A stretch of 64,000 nucleotides of DNA from the NCBI RefSeq assembly GCF_021513255.1, contig NZ_CP090977.1, positions 1,612,001 to 1,676,000 on the forward strand, in the 5' to 3' direction. Below the pieces are notes generated by a model that was given only the letters and a program-made list of their open reading frames with translations, was not told the DNA's origin and ran no database searches. Positions 27,219-35,758 of this stretch are shown here, in pieces. The first letter of the stretch is position 1. Each line of letters starts with the position of its first letter. The stretch is from Planococcus sp. 107-1 (lineage in GTDB: Bacteria; Bacillota; Bacilli; Bacillales_A; Planococcaceae). The position numbers and the translations under genes were made by a program.

Positions 27219-27434
27219 ATGGCCAAAACATTGGAATTGATATTTGAAACAGCTGCAGGAAAAGATGTGACTTTATCGATCGACGAACCGCGTGAAGACA
27301 TCACAACGCAAGAATTAAATGCGGGAATGCAGACCATCATTACGCAAAACATCTTTGAAGTGGAAGGTTCTGCTTTTGCAAAAGCGAAGGCTGCCCGGCT
27401 TGTTGAACGGAATGTCACAGATTACCCGCTATAA
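27219..27434 (+). CDS. DUF2922 domain protein
   Basis: A 71-residue protein (starts MAKTLELIFETAAGKDVTLS) of the DUF2922 family: a hydrophilic beta-alpha small protein with no known activity. The GAGGGGG site and the 25-base gap show co-expression with the DUF1659 gene upstream. Both proteins carry a similar IFEV segment (TQIFEVAVV and NIFEVEGSA). A terminator separates the pair from the YvrJ-type gene. Confidence 0.86.
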   Translation: MAKTLELIFETAAGKDVTLSIDEPREDITTQELNAGMQTIITQNIFEVEGSAFAKAKAARLVERNVTDYPL

Positions 27435-27439
27435 GCAAC

Positions 27440-27468
27440 AAAAGCTCTCCTTAACGGGAGAGCTTTTT
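27440..27468 (+). terminator. Terminator after the DUF1659-DUF2922 pair
   Basis: AAAGCTCTCC and GGGAGAGCTTT pair around TTAAC, followed by T. The leaky five-T tail may allow some readthrough into the YvrJ gene. Confidence 0.85.
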
Positions 27469-27491
27469 AAAATAGGAGTGAGGTGAAAACG

Positions 27492-27620
27492 ATGGATGAA
27501 TGGATGCGTTTAATCCAGGAAGTTGGATTTCCGGTCTTTGTGTCATTTTATTTGATGCACCGGGTGGAGGCAAAACTTGTAGCGATACACGACGCGCTCA
27601 TCACTTTGAAAGTATCCTGA
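27492..27620 (+). CDS. YvrJ family small membrane protein (42 aa)
   Basis: A 42-residue frame begins at ATG 27492 after AGGAGTGAGGTG. A short amphipathic start (MDEWMRLIQEVGF) leads into one hydrophobic helix (PVFVSFYLMHRVEAKL) and a short tail. This matches the YvrJ family, which is found with DUF1659/DUF2922 genes. The size and partial holin-like form suggest a membrane function, which is unknown. Confidence 0.8.
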   Translation: MDEWMRLIQEVGFPVFVSFYLMHRVEAKLVAIHDALITLKVS

Positions 27621-27714
27621 TTTCACAGAATTGTGATAAAGGGAGGCCTGCAAATATTGAATTCAATGTCCTCATTCGATAAGATGGATAGAGCAGAAGA
27701 ATGGGGGCAGGCAA

Positions 27715-28272
27715 TTGAAAGGTTTCAAAATGCTCGTGCTTTTAGCTTTGGTCTTTTTGCTTTCAGCATGTGGTGATCAGCCGATCGACGATTTTTCACA
27801 TACTAACCAGCGAGGCGAAACGGTGTCTTTGGAAAGTTTAAAAGGAACGCCGTGGCTTGCGACATTTGTTTTTACAAATTGTGAAACGGTTTGTCCGCCA
27901 ATGACGTTTAATATGGCGAATATTCAAGAAGAATTGATCGAAAAAGGTATCGAAGACTATAAAATTATCGCTTTCAGCGTCGATCCGAGAGAAGACACTC
28001 CCGAAAAAATGGCGGAATACCTAGCGAATTTCTCCGTGCCGGACGACTCCAAGTGGAATTTACTGACTGGCTACAGCCAGCAGGAAATCGCGGATTTCGC
28101 TAAAGAAAATTTTAAAGCTTTTGTAAAAGATGATCCGAACAGCGATCAAGTCGTGCATGGAACTTCCTTTTATCTAGTCGACCAGGAAGGAAAAGTCACC
28201 AATAATTATGATGGCTTTGAAGAAGTGCCGGTCGATGATATTGTAAAAGACCTGCAAAATTTAATCGAATGA
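27715..28272 (+). CDS. SCO1/SenC family lipoprotein (copper-dependent oxidase assembly)
   Basis: A 185-residue lipoprotein equivalent to YpmQ. The lipobox is LLSAC near residue 19. The thioredoxin-like domain holds the copper-binding CxxxC as NCETVCPPMT and the distal His in VVHGTSFYLVD. SCO proteins deliver copper to the CuA centre of cytochrome c oxidase on the outer face of the membrane. The TTG at 27715 has GGGGGCAGG upstream. Its nearness to ccdA/ccdC gives a respiratory-chain assembly neighbourhood. Confidence 0.93.
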   Translation: MKGFKMLVLLALVFLLSACGDQPIDDFSHTNQRGETVSLESLKGTPWLATFVFTNCETVCPPMTFNMANIQEELIEKGIEDYKIIAFSVDPREDTPEKMAEYLANFSVPDDSKWNLLTGYSQQEIADFAKENFKAFVKDDPNSDQVVHGTSFYLVDQEGKVTNNYDGFEEVPVDDIVKDLQNLIE

Positions 28273-28303
28273 AAAAAACCGGTCGTTAAAGACCGGTTTT
28301 TTC
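28272..28303. terminator. Bidirectional terminator between sco1 and mscL
   Basis: AAAACCGGTC and GACCGGTTTT pair around GTTAAA, overlapping the C-terminal mscL codons. Confidence 0.87.
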
Positions 28304-28675
28304 TTTGCTCAGCAAATCGCGGATTTCCACAAGAAGCTCTTCTTTTTTGTCGAGCACTTCTGGTTCTTCCTCTGCAGGCACATCTTTTTTGCGCTTGAAT
28401 TTCGTAAACAATCGAATCACTAAGAATATAGAGAATGCAATGATGAAAAAATCGATGACCGATTGGGCGAAAGCGCCGTAACGAAGGTTTACGCCATTCA
28501 AAGAATAGGTTAAATCTTCGACACTGAAACCGCCGATTAAGATCCCAACAAGCGGCATAATGATGTCTTCAACAAGAGAAGAGACGATTTTACCGAATGC
28601 TGCACCGATGACAACCGCGACAGCCAGATCCAAGACATTTCCTTTTAACGCAAATTTCTTAAAATCTTCCCACAT
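28286..28675 (-). CDS. mscL: Large-conductance mechanosensitive channel
   Basis: A 129-residue channel: N-terminal amphipathic start WEDFKKFALKGNVLDLAVAVVIGAAFGKIV (pore helix 1), the periplasmic-loop equivalent, the second helix FFIIAFSIFLVIRLF, and a charged cytoplasmic helix bundle. It opens on membrane tension to relieve osmotic downshock. The ATG at 28675 follows AAAGGTGG; the frame extends further upstream, but without a start signal. Confidence 0.95.
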   Translation of the reverse strand: MWEDFKKFALKGNVLDLAVAVVIGAAFGKIVSSLVEDIIMPLVGILIGGFSVEDLTYSLNGVNLRYGAFAQSVIDFFIIAFSIFLVIRLFTKFKRKKDVPAEEEPEVLDKKEELLVEIRDLLSKEKTGL

Positions 28676-28823
28676 GATTAACACCACCTTTCTTTTAGTA
28701 TACCGGAATGTCATCCATTGGCTAGGCAAATTTAAAGGAAAGATGAATACTGTTTTTATTTACCAAAAGAAAAATAAAAAACTTTATGTTAAACTAGGGG
28801 AAATACGTGATAGGTGTGGGAAA

Positions 28824-29470
28824 ATGAAGAAAAAGAAAAAAAGAGTCTGGCAACTCGGATCAAAATTTGGTTTTTGATCATCCTGGTGCCGGTATTGCTT
28901 GTGATAACTACACTCGCGATTGTGATTTTTAATGTGTTTAACCCAGGAGATATTGTGCATACAATCAAAGAGACGCCCCAGCAATTATTTGAATTGGAAG
29001 TTCCAAAAGAAAATATCCCCTTGTATAAAGAAGCCGCAGAAACCTACGGCATTCCGTGGACATTGCTTGCTGCCCATCATCGCATTGAAACTAAATTTTC
29101 AACGATGGATCCGCTTTTATCGCCGGTTGGTGCTGAAGGCCATCTGCAATTCATGCCTTGCACATTTGTAGGATGGCAGCACCCGACCTGTTCTGGATTA
29201 GGGGGAGGGGAAATTCCTGAGAAGGAAAAAACCGACCCGGCTGTCATCGAAGAATACGGTGGTTACGGTGTAGACGGAAATGGGGACGGAGTAGCAGATC
29301 CCTATGATCTGACAGACGCTTTGTATAGCGCAGCCAATTTCTTATCGAAATACGGTGCAGCAGACGGGGATTTGGAAAAGGCAATTTTCCAATACAACCA
29401 TAGCGATAGTTACGTAAAAGACATTCTGCATTATTATCACTTGTATGAAGAGCAATTTAAAACACCATAA
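28824..29470 (+). CDS. Lytic transglycosylase-like membrane protein (possible N-terminal indel)
   Basis: About 215 residues with a short basic cytoplasmic tail, one transmembrane helix (IWFLIILVPVLLVITTLAIVIF), and an extracellular SLT-like domain. That domain has TYGIPWTLLAAHHRIETKF, the putative catalytic Glu in the IET triad, GHLQFMPCTFVGW, and DALYSAANFLSKYG. It probably cleaves peptidoglycan. The best start is ATG 28824 with AGGTG at proper spacing, but joining it to the main frame needs one extra A in the run of seven at about 28836-28842. Otherwise translation would start at GTG 28814, with a poor site. Confidence 0.82.
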
Positions 29471-29506
29471 AAAAAGAAGCGGGGCAGATGCCCCGCTTCT
29501 TTTTTG
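29470..29506. terminator. Bidirectional terminator between the transglycosylase gene and the GlsB/YeaQ-like gene
   Basis: AAGAAGCGGGGC and GCCCCGCTTCTT pair around AGAT, with A/T runs on both sides. Confidence 0.9.
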
Positions 29507-29515
29507 GGTTTGTTA

Positions 29516-29776
29516 TTAAGCTCTGCGGCCTTTTCTCATTGAACCTAAGATCAAGCTCAATACAAAGACAAGTACTAAAGCACCAATTAATGCAGGGATG
29601 ATGAATACGCCCCAAATTTCAGGACCCCAGTCTCCAAGCAGCAAGCCACCAAGCCATGCCCCGATAATACCTGCAATAATGTTCCCGATAATACCTCCAG
29701 GAATGTCTTTACCGAGGATTAGACCCGCAAGCCATCCGATGATACCACCCATGATCAAATATAATAGAAATCCCAT
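29516..29776 (-). CDS. GlsB/YeaQ/YmgE family small membrane protein
   Basis: An 86-residue, Gly-rich protein with three hydrophobic helices (GFLLYLIMGGIIGWLAGLIL, then GIIGNIIAGIIGAWLGGLLL, then FIIPALIGALVLVFVLSLIL). This family, also labelled transglycosylase-associated, consists of stress-induced membrane proteins with no proven activity. AAAAGGAGCTGG precedes the ATG. A sigma-B-like promoter upstream supports a general-stress role, shared with csbD. Confidence 0.9.
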   Translation of the reverse strand: MGFLLYLIMGGIIGWLAGLILGKDIPGGIIGNIIAGIIGAWLGGLLLGDWGPEIWGVFIIPALIGALVLVFVLSLILGSMRKGRRA

Positions 29777-29824
29777 TTCGTTCCAGCTCCTTTTAAGGTT
29801 ATGAATAATTGCTACACTGAATAT

Positions 29825-29850
29825 ATAACCTTATTCAGGACGTTTGAAAC
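29825..29850 (-). promoter_or_regulatory. Sigma-B type promoter for the GlsB/YeaQ-like gene
   Basis: On the minus strand GTTTCA, 14 bases, GGTTAT matches the sigma-B consensus at five of six in each box, with the same -35 and spacer length as the csbD promoter. Confidence 0.7.
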
Positions 29851-29865
29851 ATGTACAAGTAAATT

Positions 29866-30408
29866 TTATAGGATTTCAGCGCCAAGGGTGTTTTTGAAAT
29901 GCCGTAATGCCCAGCGATGGCCTTCTTCGTCGAAGCTCGCAACCGCTTCTTCATGGACTTTGATCGCGAAGTTTTTATTGTAAGCATCCACTGCAGTGTG
30001 GAGCACACAAATGTCCGTGCAGACCCCGACAATATGAACTTCTGTGATATTGCGCTCTCGCAGCATGATTTCCAGGTTGGTGCCGGCAAAAGCACTATAA
30101 CGCGTTTTATCCATCCAAACAATTTCTTCTTTATGATGTTCATAAACTTCTGCAAGACGCCCGTAAAGATCCCGGCCCGCAGTTCCGCGTATATTGTGGG
30201 GTGGAAATAGTTTCGACTCCGGGTGAAGTTCATTTTCATGTTCGTGCAAGTCGACCGGTAGGACAACAAAGTCGCCATTCTCTAAAAATTGCTCCGTCAG
30301 CGAGCATATTTTCGCTTCAATGGCCTGTCCAGGTTTTCCAACTGTCAATGCTCCGTGATCCGCTACAAAATCCACCGTATAATCCACAACCAATAATGCT
30401 TTTTTCAT
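29866..30408 (-). CDS. Nicotinamidase/isochorismatase-family cysteine hydrolase
   Basis: A 180-residue cysteine hydrolase. The catalytic Asp is in LLVVDYTVDFV near residue 9, the Lys in MDKTRYSAFAGT and the nucleophilic Cys in GVCTDICVLHTAVD. The metal-binding segment VDLHEHENELHPES fits a pyrazinamidase/nicotinamidase (PncA/YueJ type), which feeds nicotinate into NAD salvage. The start at 30408 lies behind GGAGGAATTGGG. It is a single gene on the minus strand. Confidence 0.88.
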   Translation of the reverse strand: MKKALLVVDYTVDFVADHGALTVGKPGQAIEAKICSLTEQFLENGDFVVLPVDLHEHENELHPESKLFPPHNIRGTAGRDLYGRLAEVYEHHKEEIVWMDKTRYSAFAGTNLEIMLRERNITEVHIVGVCTDICVLHTAVDAYNKNFAIKVHEEAVASFDEEGHRWALRHFKNTLGAEIL

Positions 30409-30529
30409 CCCAATTCCTCCCATCGTCTATGGCTCCATCTAATCATAAAAACAATTTAATGAAAAGTGAAAATAATCTTTTGCAAATTGAAAAAATATTC
30501 AGTATACTCCTTAAAAGGAGATGAGGAAT

Positions 30530-30637
30530 ATGGTTTTTGAAAACACACAGAAGTTGAATCGCCAAGCGTTTTGGTTTGTAGCACTTCATACTTTGGTCAT
30601 CCTGAATTTCGTCATCGATTTCGAATTCTTTATTTAA
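30530..30637 (+). CDS. Small hydrophobic protein of unknown function (35 aa)
   Basis: A 35-codon frame starts at ATG 30530 with AAAGGAGATGAGGAAT upstream and is followed five bases later by a strong terminator, so a short transcript is very likely. The peptide has a polar head (MVFENTQKLNRQ), one hydrophobic helix (AFWFVALHTLVILNFVI) and an acidic-aromatic tail (DFEFFI). I do not recognise a family. A promoter may be TTGAAA-N16-TATACT-like sequence just upstream. Confidence 0.6.
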   Translation: MVFENTQKLNRQAFWFVALHTLVILNFVIDFEFFI

Positions 30638-30641
30638 TCCT

Positions 30642-30676
30642 AAAACGCCTGCCCGAAAATTGGGGCAGGCGTTTTT
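30642..30676. terminator. Bidirectional terminator between the 35-aa gene and the recombinase-like gene
   Basis: AAACGCCTGCCC and GGGCAGGCGTTT pair around GAAAATTG, with T-runs both ways. Confidence 0.9.
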
Positions 30677-30681
30677 ATAGA

Positions 30682-31536
30682 TCAATCCTGTTTTAGGCGA
30701 GTCAGGGATTCTGTCAACATGCGCGAAGCGGAATCAAGAGAGACTCCCATAATTTCCTGGATTTCCTCTAAATTTTTATGTTCGACCGTATAGAGATGGT
30801 GGACATAGGCAAAACGAAGGTCTCCAGAACGGATAGGCACACCCAAAAAGTCCGTTAACGCCTCCGTGTAATCTGACAAGGAACCCATTTTAAACATGGA
30901 GTAGCCGTCTTTCACCTTTGAAGAAAGAAGGTACGGTGTATTTCGGAAGACTGCGCGTTCAATACCTTCCATCAGAACCGGAATTTCCTTGCCGGAAAAT
31001 TCAAGTTGGCAGACATAGCCATCCTTTTTCTCCAATGGCAGCAACAGGCCGCCATCGACATCTTCAAAATCGTCCACTTCTATCGTAGTCATATCGCGCA
31101 AGCGCAGTCCTCTCATATACAAGATGAAAAGAATTTTGGCATTCAAGGACAACTGGCTGGATTCAAGCACCGAATCTTTTTTCTCTAGCAGTTCTCCGTA
31201 GTTTACGTGAATATCCGCTGGTGTCAGATCCAGCTTTTCAGCGAATTTAAATTTCGGCATGAAATCCACCGGAATCTTACCGATCTGCCACATATAATCG
31301 AACCACAGGCGGATATAGATCAGCTTGCGGTTTAACGTGCTGTCTTTAATGCCTGTTTCGTGTTGCTGCTGAAGGAATTTTTGTATATCAATCGGCCGGA
31401 TTTCATGCGGTTCCACCGGTTTTTTATAAGTATTGCGCAAAAAGGCGAAGAGCGCTCGAATCAATTGGACTTCGTGGACAACCGTATTCGGGCTGATGCC
31501 ATTTTTCAAACGAAATTTTTCATAACCATAAGGCAT
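30682..31536 (-). CDS. Tyrosine-recombinase-like protein lacking catalytic residues
   Basis: A 284-residue protein with a SAM-like N-terminal DNA-binding domain (VVHEVQLIRALFAFLRN, then DIQKFLQQQHETG, DSTLNRKLIYIRLWFDYM) and a C-terminal XerC-like fold. The first catalytic Arg is kept in YMRGLRLRDM. The box II region reads SGDLRFAYVHHLY, so the second Arg remains but the preceding His is gone. The usual LGH becomes MGV, and the Tyr nucleophile position reads RMLTES. It should bind DNA but not recombine it. GAGGAG precedes the ATG. Possibly a domesticated regulator or structural DNA-binding protein. Confidence 0.78.
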   Translation of the reverse strand: MPYGYEKFRLKNGISPNTVVHEVQLIRALFAFLRNTYKKPVEPHEIRPIDIQKFLQQQHETGIKDSTLNRKLIYIRLWFDYMWQIGKIPVDFMPKFKFAEKLDLTPADIHVNYGELLEKKDSVLESSQLSLNAKILFILYMRGLRLRDMTTIEVDDFEDVDGGLLLPLEKKDGYVCQLEFSGKEIPVLMEGIERAVFRNTPYLLSSKVKDGYSMFKMGSLSDYTEALTDFLGVPIRSGDLRFAYVHHLYTVEHKNLEEIQEIMGVSLDSASRMLTESLTRLKQD

Positions 31537-31754
31537 TCCGTCACACTCCTCTTCTCATTCTCTTTTATAATTATACCATTAAATGGATTGAATAGAACGC
31601 ACTTTCCCCTTGAAAACCCCGTAAACACGTGGTTTTTTATAGAAAGCCCCGCTTTTTTCTGTATACCGGGCAAAAGTGCTTGTTTTTGGTGGAAATGGGG
31701 TATGCCATACAAGAAGGCAAAAGGCTAGTTGGCGATGAAAATGGAGGCATTCTA

Positions 31755-32261
31755 ATGTATAAAGAAGACAATGAAAAAGTTCGAGCCGCAGTATTAGGAG
31801 CGGTGAATGGCGTTTCAGACGACATCCTAAATACGAAACCTTCTCCGGAAGAATGGTCGCCGATGCAAATCCTCGATCATCTTCAGCTGATGGAATCGGT
31901 GGTCGCTAGGAACGTCCAAAAACAACTTACGAAAAGCGAAAGCGAAAAGGCAAGGAAAAAGCCGATTCAATTAACTGTCAGCCGGTTGATCAAAGTGGAT
32001 GCCCCAAAATACGTGGTTCCGACGAATGAATTTGTGTCTCTAGAAGAGATGAAGAAGCGTTTGGAAGCATCCGCCGAGTTGCTGGATGCAGTTTATAAAG
32101 AGGCTTCACCTGAAGCACTCGAAGCAAAATCATTGCCGCATCCGGTTTTCGGCAAAGTGCCTTTAATCCAATGGTTTCCATTTGTTGGGCTGCATGAAAA
32201 GCGCCATTTAAAGCAATTGGAGAAGACATTGGAAAAACTTCATGCTAGTTCCAATAAGTAA
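31755..32261 (+). CDS. DinB/YfiT-type four-helix metalloprotein
   Basis: A 168-residue DinB-superfamily protein, predicted as a four-helix bundle with metal-binding His residues: WSPMQILDHLQLMES near residue 35, and LHEKRHLKQLEKTLEKL near the C-terminus. Members include bacillithiol transferases and other thiol-dependent enzymes; the exact substrate cannot be told. I chose ATG 31755 behind ATGGAGGC; the frame extends upstream without start signals. A separate family from DNA polymerase IV despite the shared name. Confidence 0.85.
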   Translation: MYKEDNEKVRAAVLGAVNGVSDDILNTKPSPEEWSPMQILDHLQLMESVVARNVQKQLTKSESEKARKKPIQLTVSRLIKVDAPKYVVPTNEFVSLEEMKKRLEASAELLDAVYKEASPEALEAKSLPHPVFGKVPLIQWFPFVGLHEKRHLKQLEKTLEKLHASSNK

Positions 32262-32298
32262 TTGGAAAAACTTATCACATTCTATAATTTTAATGTAA

Positions 32299-32327
32299 TT
32301 TACTTATGCTTCTGGATTCGTTATGAT
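32299..32327 (+). promoter_or_regulatory. Promoter of the aconitase gene
   Basis: TTTACT, 17 bases, TATGAT precede the aconitase start by about 60 bases. ATAA/TTAT half-sites nearby resemble CcpC-type elements but have the wrong spacing. Confidence 0.55.
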
Positions 32328-32388
32328 AGAAGAGGAGAAAAGACGCTAACAAAAGCCTTTTCAGAAGATTTAAAGGAGGAACATGATC

Positions 32389-35099
32389 ATGGCAAAAAGC
32401 AGTTTGCATAACAGCCGTACTTCTTTTGAGCTAAATGGCAAAACGTTTAACTACTATCGTTTAGCTGCATTAGAAGAAGCAGGAATCGCGAAAGTATCAC
32501 GACTTCCTTACTCAATTAAAGTCCTTTTAGAATCTGTCCTGCGCCAGCACGACGGATACGTCATCAAAGACGAGCATGTTGAAGAACTTGCTAAATGGGG
32601 CAAGAACGCAAACAAGGAAGCTGAAGTTCCGTTCAAGCCTTCCCGCGTTATTCTTCAGGATTTCACTGGGGTTCCAGTTGTTGTCGATTTGGCAGCACTT
32701 CGTTCAGCTATGGCTGAAATGGGTGGAGATCCAAACAAAATCAATCCGGATGTACCGGTTGACTTAGTCGTTGACCACTCTGTGCAAGTAGACAGCTATG
32801 GTACAAACGAAGCATTGAAAATCAACACGAAATTAGAATTCGAACGCAATGCAGAGCGTTACCAGTTCCTTAGCTGGGCTCAAAAAGCATATGACAACTA
32901 CCGTGCAGTTCCACCTGAAACGGGTATCGTTCACCAAGTTAACCTTGAGTACTTAGCGAACGTGGTTCATGCCATAGCGAACGAAGATGGTACATTTGAA
33001 GCTTACCCGGATACTTTAGTCGGAACAGATTCCCACACAACGATGATCAACGGTCTTGGTGTTCTTGGATGGGGCGTCGGCGGCATCGAAGCGGAAGCTG
33101 GAATGCTTGGACAACCTTCATTCTTCCCGATTCCTGAAGTAATCGGCGTTAAATTGACAAATGCATTGCCAAACGGCGCGACTGCTACGGATTTGGCACT
33201 TAAAATTACACAAGTGCTTCGCCAAAAAGGTGTGGTTGGTAAATTTGTTGAGTTCTACGGCGCTGGTGTTACAACATTGCCGCTTGCAGACCGTTCAACA
33301 ATTGCGAACATGGCACCGGAATACGGCGCAACTTGCGGATTCTTCCCAGTTGACGAAGAAGCACTTGACTACTTGCGCTTAACTGGCCGTGAGGAAGACC
33401 ACATTGCCATCGTTAAAGCTTACTTGCAAGCAAACGATATGTTCTTCGATGCAGACAAAGATCCTGTTTACACAGATACAATCGAATTGGACCTTTCGAC
33501 TATCGAACCGAACCTTTCAGGACCTAAACGCCCGCAGGATTTGATTCCTCTTTCTCAAATGAAAACGGAATTCAACAAAGCGGTTACAGGACCTGAAGGC
33601 CCGCACGGTTTTGCGTTAGGCGAAGAAGAGATCAATAAGACAGCCACTGTCAACTTCAAAGACGGCTCAACAGCTGAAATGAAGACAGGCGCAATCGGCA
33701 TCGCTGCCATCACGTCTTGTACGAACACTTCGAACCCATACGTAATGCTTGGTGCTGGACTTGTTGCGAAAAAAGCAGTTGAAAAAGGCTTAATGCCGCC
33801 TGCATACGTGAAAACTTCACTTGCTCCAGGTTCAAAAGTCGTAACTGGCTACTTGCAGCAAGCTGGACTTTTGGATTACCTTGAGCAAATCCGTTTCAAC
33901 TTGGTCGGCTACGGCTGTACTACGTGTATCGGTAACTCAGGCCCGATGCTTCCTGAAATCGAAGATGCGATTTTAGACAGCGACTTATTGGTAACTTCTG
34001 TTCTTTCGGGTAACCGTAACTTTGAAGGACGCATCCACCGCTTGTAAAAGCGAACTACTTGGCTTCACCGCCGTTAGTTGTCGCTTATGCTTTAGCTGGA
34101 ACAGTGGATATCGATCTTCAAAACGACCCAATCGGACAAGATAAAGAAGGCAATGATGTCTTCTTGAGCGATATCTGGCCAACAACTGAAGAAGTAAACG
34201 AAGTTGTTAAGAGCACAGTAACGCCTGAATTGTTCCGTAAAGAATACGCTCGCGTATTCGACGAGAACGAAACTTGGAACGCAATCGAAACAAATGACGA
34301 TTCTTTATATAACTTCGATGAAAACTCGACTTATATCCAGAACCCGCCATTCTTCCAAGGTCTTTCAAGAGAGCCTCAGCCAATTCAAACACTTGCTGAT
34401 TTGCGTGTTGTTGCGAAATTTGCTGACTCGATCACGACTGACCACATTTCACCAGCTGGAGCAATCGGAAAAGATACACCAGCAGGGAAATACTTGCGCG
34501 AAAACGGTGTAGAACCACGCAACTTCAACTCTTACGGCTCACGCCGAGGAAACCATGAAGTCATGATGCGCGGAACATTCGCCAACATCCGTATCCGTAA
34601 CCAAGTGGCTCCAGGAACAACTGGCGGATTCACAACTTACTGGCCAACGGGTGAAATCATGCCGATCTATGACGCAGCGATGAAATACCAGGAACAAGGA
34701 ACTGGCCTAGCCGTGCTTACGGGCAAAGACTATGGTATGGGTTCTTCACGTGACTGGGCTGCTAAAGGCACATTCCTTCTTGGAATTAAAACAGTCATTG
34801 CGGAAAGCTATGAGCGTATCCACCGTTCAAACCTTGTAATGATGGGTGTTCTTCCATTGCAATTCGTTAATGGACAAAACGCTGATTCACTAGGGCTGAC
34901 TGGACGCGAAAGCATTTCAGTGAACTTGACAGATGACGTGAAACCACGCGACATCTTGAAAGTTACAGCAACTGCTGAAGACGGCACAGTAACAGAATTC
35001 GACGCATTAGTGCGCTTCGACTCTGAAGTTGAAGTAGATTACTACCGCCATGGTGGTATCCTTCAAATGGTACTGCGCAGAAAATTAGTAGAAGCTTAA
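32389..35099 (+). CDS. acnA: Aconitate hydratase A (frameshifted in this assembly)
   Basis: About 903 residues after repair. This enzyme isomerises citrate to isocitrate in the TCA cycle and can act as an iron-responsive RNA-binding protein in Bacillus. The [4Fe-4S] ligands are visible in [11 protein letters not shown] and [13 protein letters not shown]; the swivel domain carries [12 protein letters not shown]. The start is ATG 32389, nine bases after AAAGGAGG; the ATG at 32383 is too close to it. The frame breaks at 34038-34039, where CCC is read as CC in [25 protein letters not shown]. The stop codon forms the first bases of a structured repeat. Confidence 0.96.
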
Positions 35100-35219
35100 G
35101 AAAAGCGGAAACAGCCGTGTAAGTTCGACGGGCATAAGGCGGATTGCCGAAGCGGCGTTCTTTGCCGCACAGGTGAGACGACTTATGACCCGAGAACTTG
35201 GCTGGTGGAGTCTGGACAA
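35097..35219 (+). repeat. Dispersed structured repeat, one degenerate copy after acnA
   Basis: A 123-bp unit begins TAAGAAAAGCGG, with the acnA TAA as its first bases. It keeps TTCGACGGGCATAAG, GAAGCGGCG...TTGCCGCACAG, CTTATGACC and GGAGTCTGGACAA, and shows a partial next start (TAAGAAAATCTG). It is more diverged than the copies at 10 kb. Confidence 0.85.
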
Positions 35220-35231
35220 TAAGAAAATCTG

Positions 35232-35270
35232 AAATAAGCTGCCGAGAAGTTCTCGGCAGCTTATTTTTTA
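35232..35270 (+). terminator. Terminator downstream of acnA and the repeat
   Basis: AATAAGCTGCCGAGAA and TTCTCGGCAGCTTATT form a 16-bp stem with a two-base loop and a T-run. Confidence 0.9.
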
Positions 35271-35317
35271 TTTCTATCCGGATTTTTTGTATACTTACAG
35301 ACAGAGGTGAAAAGGAA

Positions 35318-35758
35318 ATGTACATCAGTGAAAAAGAAATTGAAATCCGTTATGCGGAAACCGATCAAATGGGTGTTGTCTACCACGCCAATTATATAAT
35401 TTGGCTGGAAATCGGCCGGACAAAATTGATTGAAGACTTAGGGTTTACATATGCAGGGATGGAAAAAGACGGTTACCTGTCTCCGGTGACGGACATTTCG
35501 ATCCAATACAAGGCAGCGCTCCGCTACGGACAGAAAGCGATCGTGCGTACATGGGTGGAAAGCCATGACCGGCTGCGCACGACATACGGCTACGAAGTGC
35601 TCCACGAAGACGGCACGCTTGCTGCAAAAGCGACATCTGAGCACGTCGTCGTGAAAAAGGACAATTTCCGTCCGGTGTCGATCAAGAAAATCTACCCGGA
35701 ATGGCATGCGAAATACGAGGAAATCAAAAGGAAGTCTCCCGATGGCGTTCGGAATTAA
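35318..35758 (+). CDS. Acyl-CoA thioesterase, 4HBT hot-dog fold (YneP-like)
   Basis: A 146-residue hot-dog thioesterase of the YbgC/FadM class. The catalytic Asp sits in RYAETDQMGVVYHANY near residue 17, followed by WLEIGRTKLIEDLG. It hydrolyses acyl-CoA esters in the cytoplasm; chain preference is not evident. ATG 35318 follows GAGGTGAAAAGGA. Its stop overlaps the start of the yneQ-like gene by 17 bases. The acnA-yneP-yneQ order equals citB-yneP-yneQ in B. subtilis apart from yneN. Confidence 0.9.
   Translation: MYISEKEIEIRYAETDQMGVVYHANYIIWLEIGRTKLIEDLGFTYAGMEKDGYLSPVTDISIQYKAALRYGQKAIVRTWVESHDRLRTTYGYEVLHEDGTLAAKATSEHVVVKKDNFRPVSIKKIYPEWHAKYEEIKRKSPDGVRN

Noticed and set aside
30682-31536. 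Integrase of a mobile element
   Set aside because: Catalytic residues are missing and no attachment-site repeats or cargo boundaries were seen around it.
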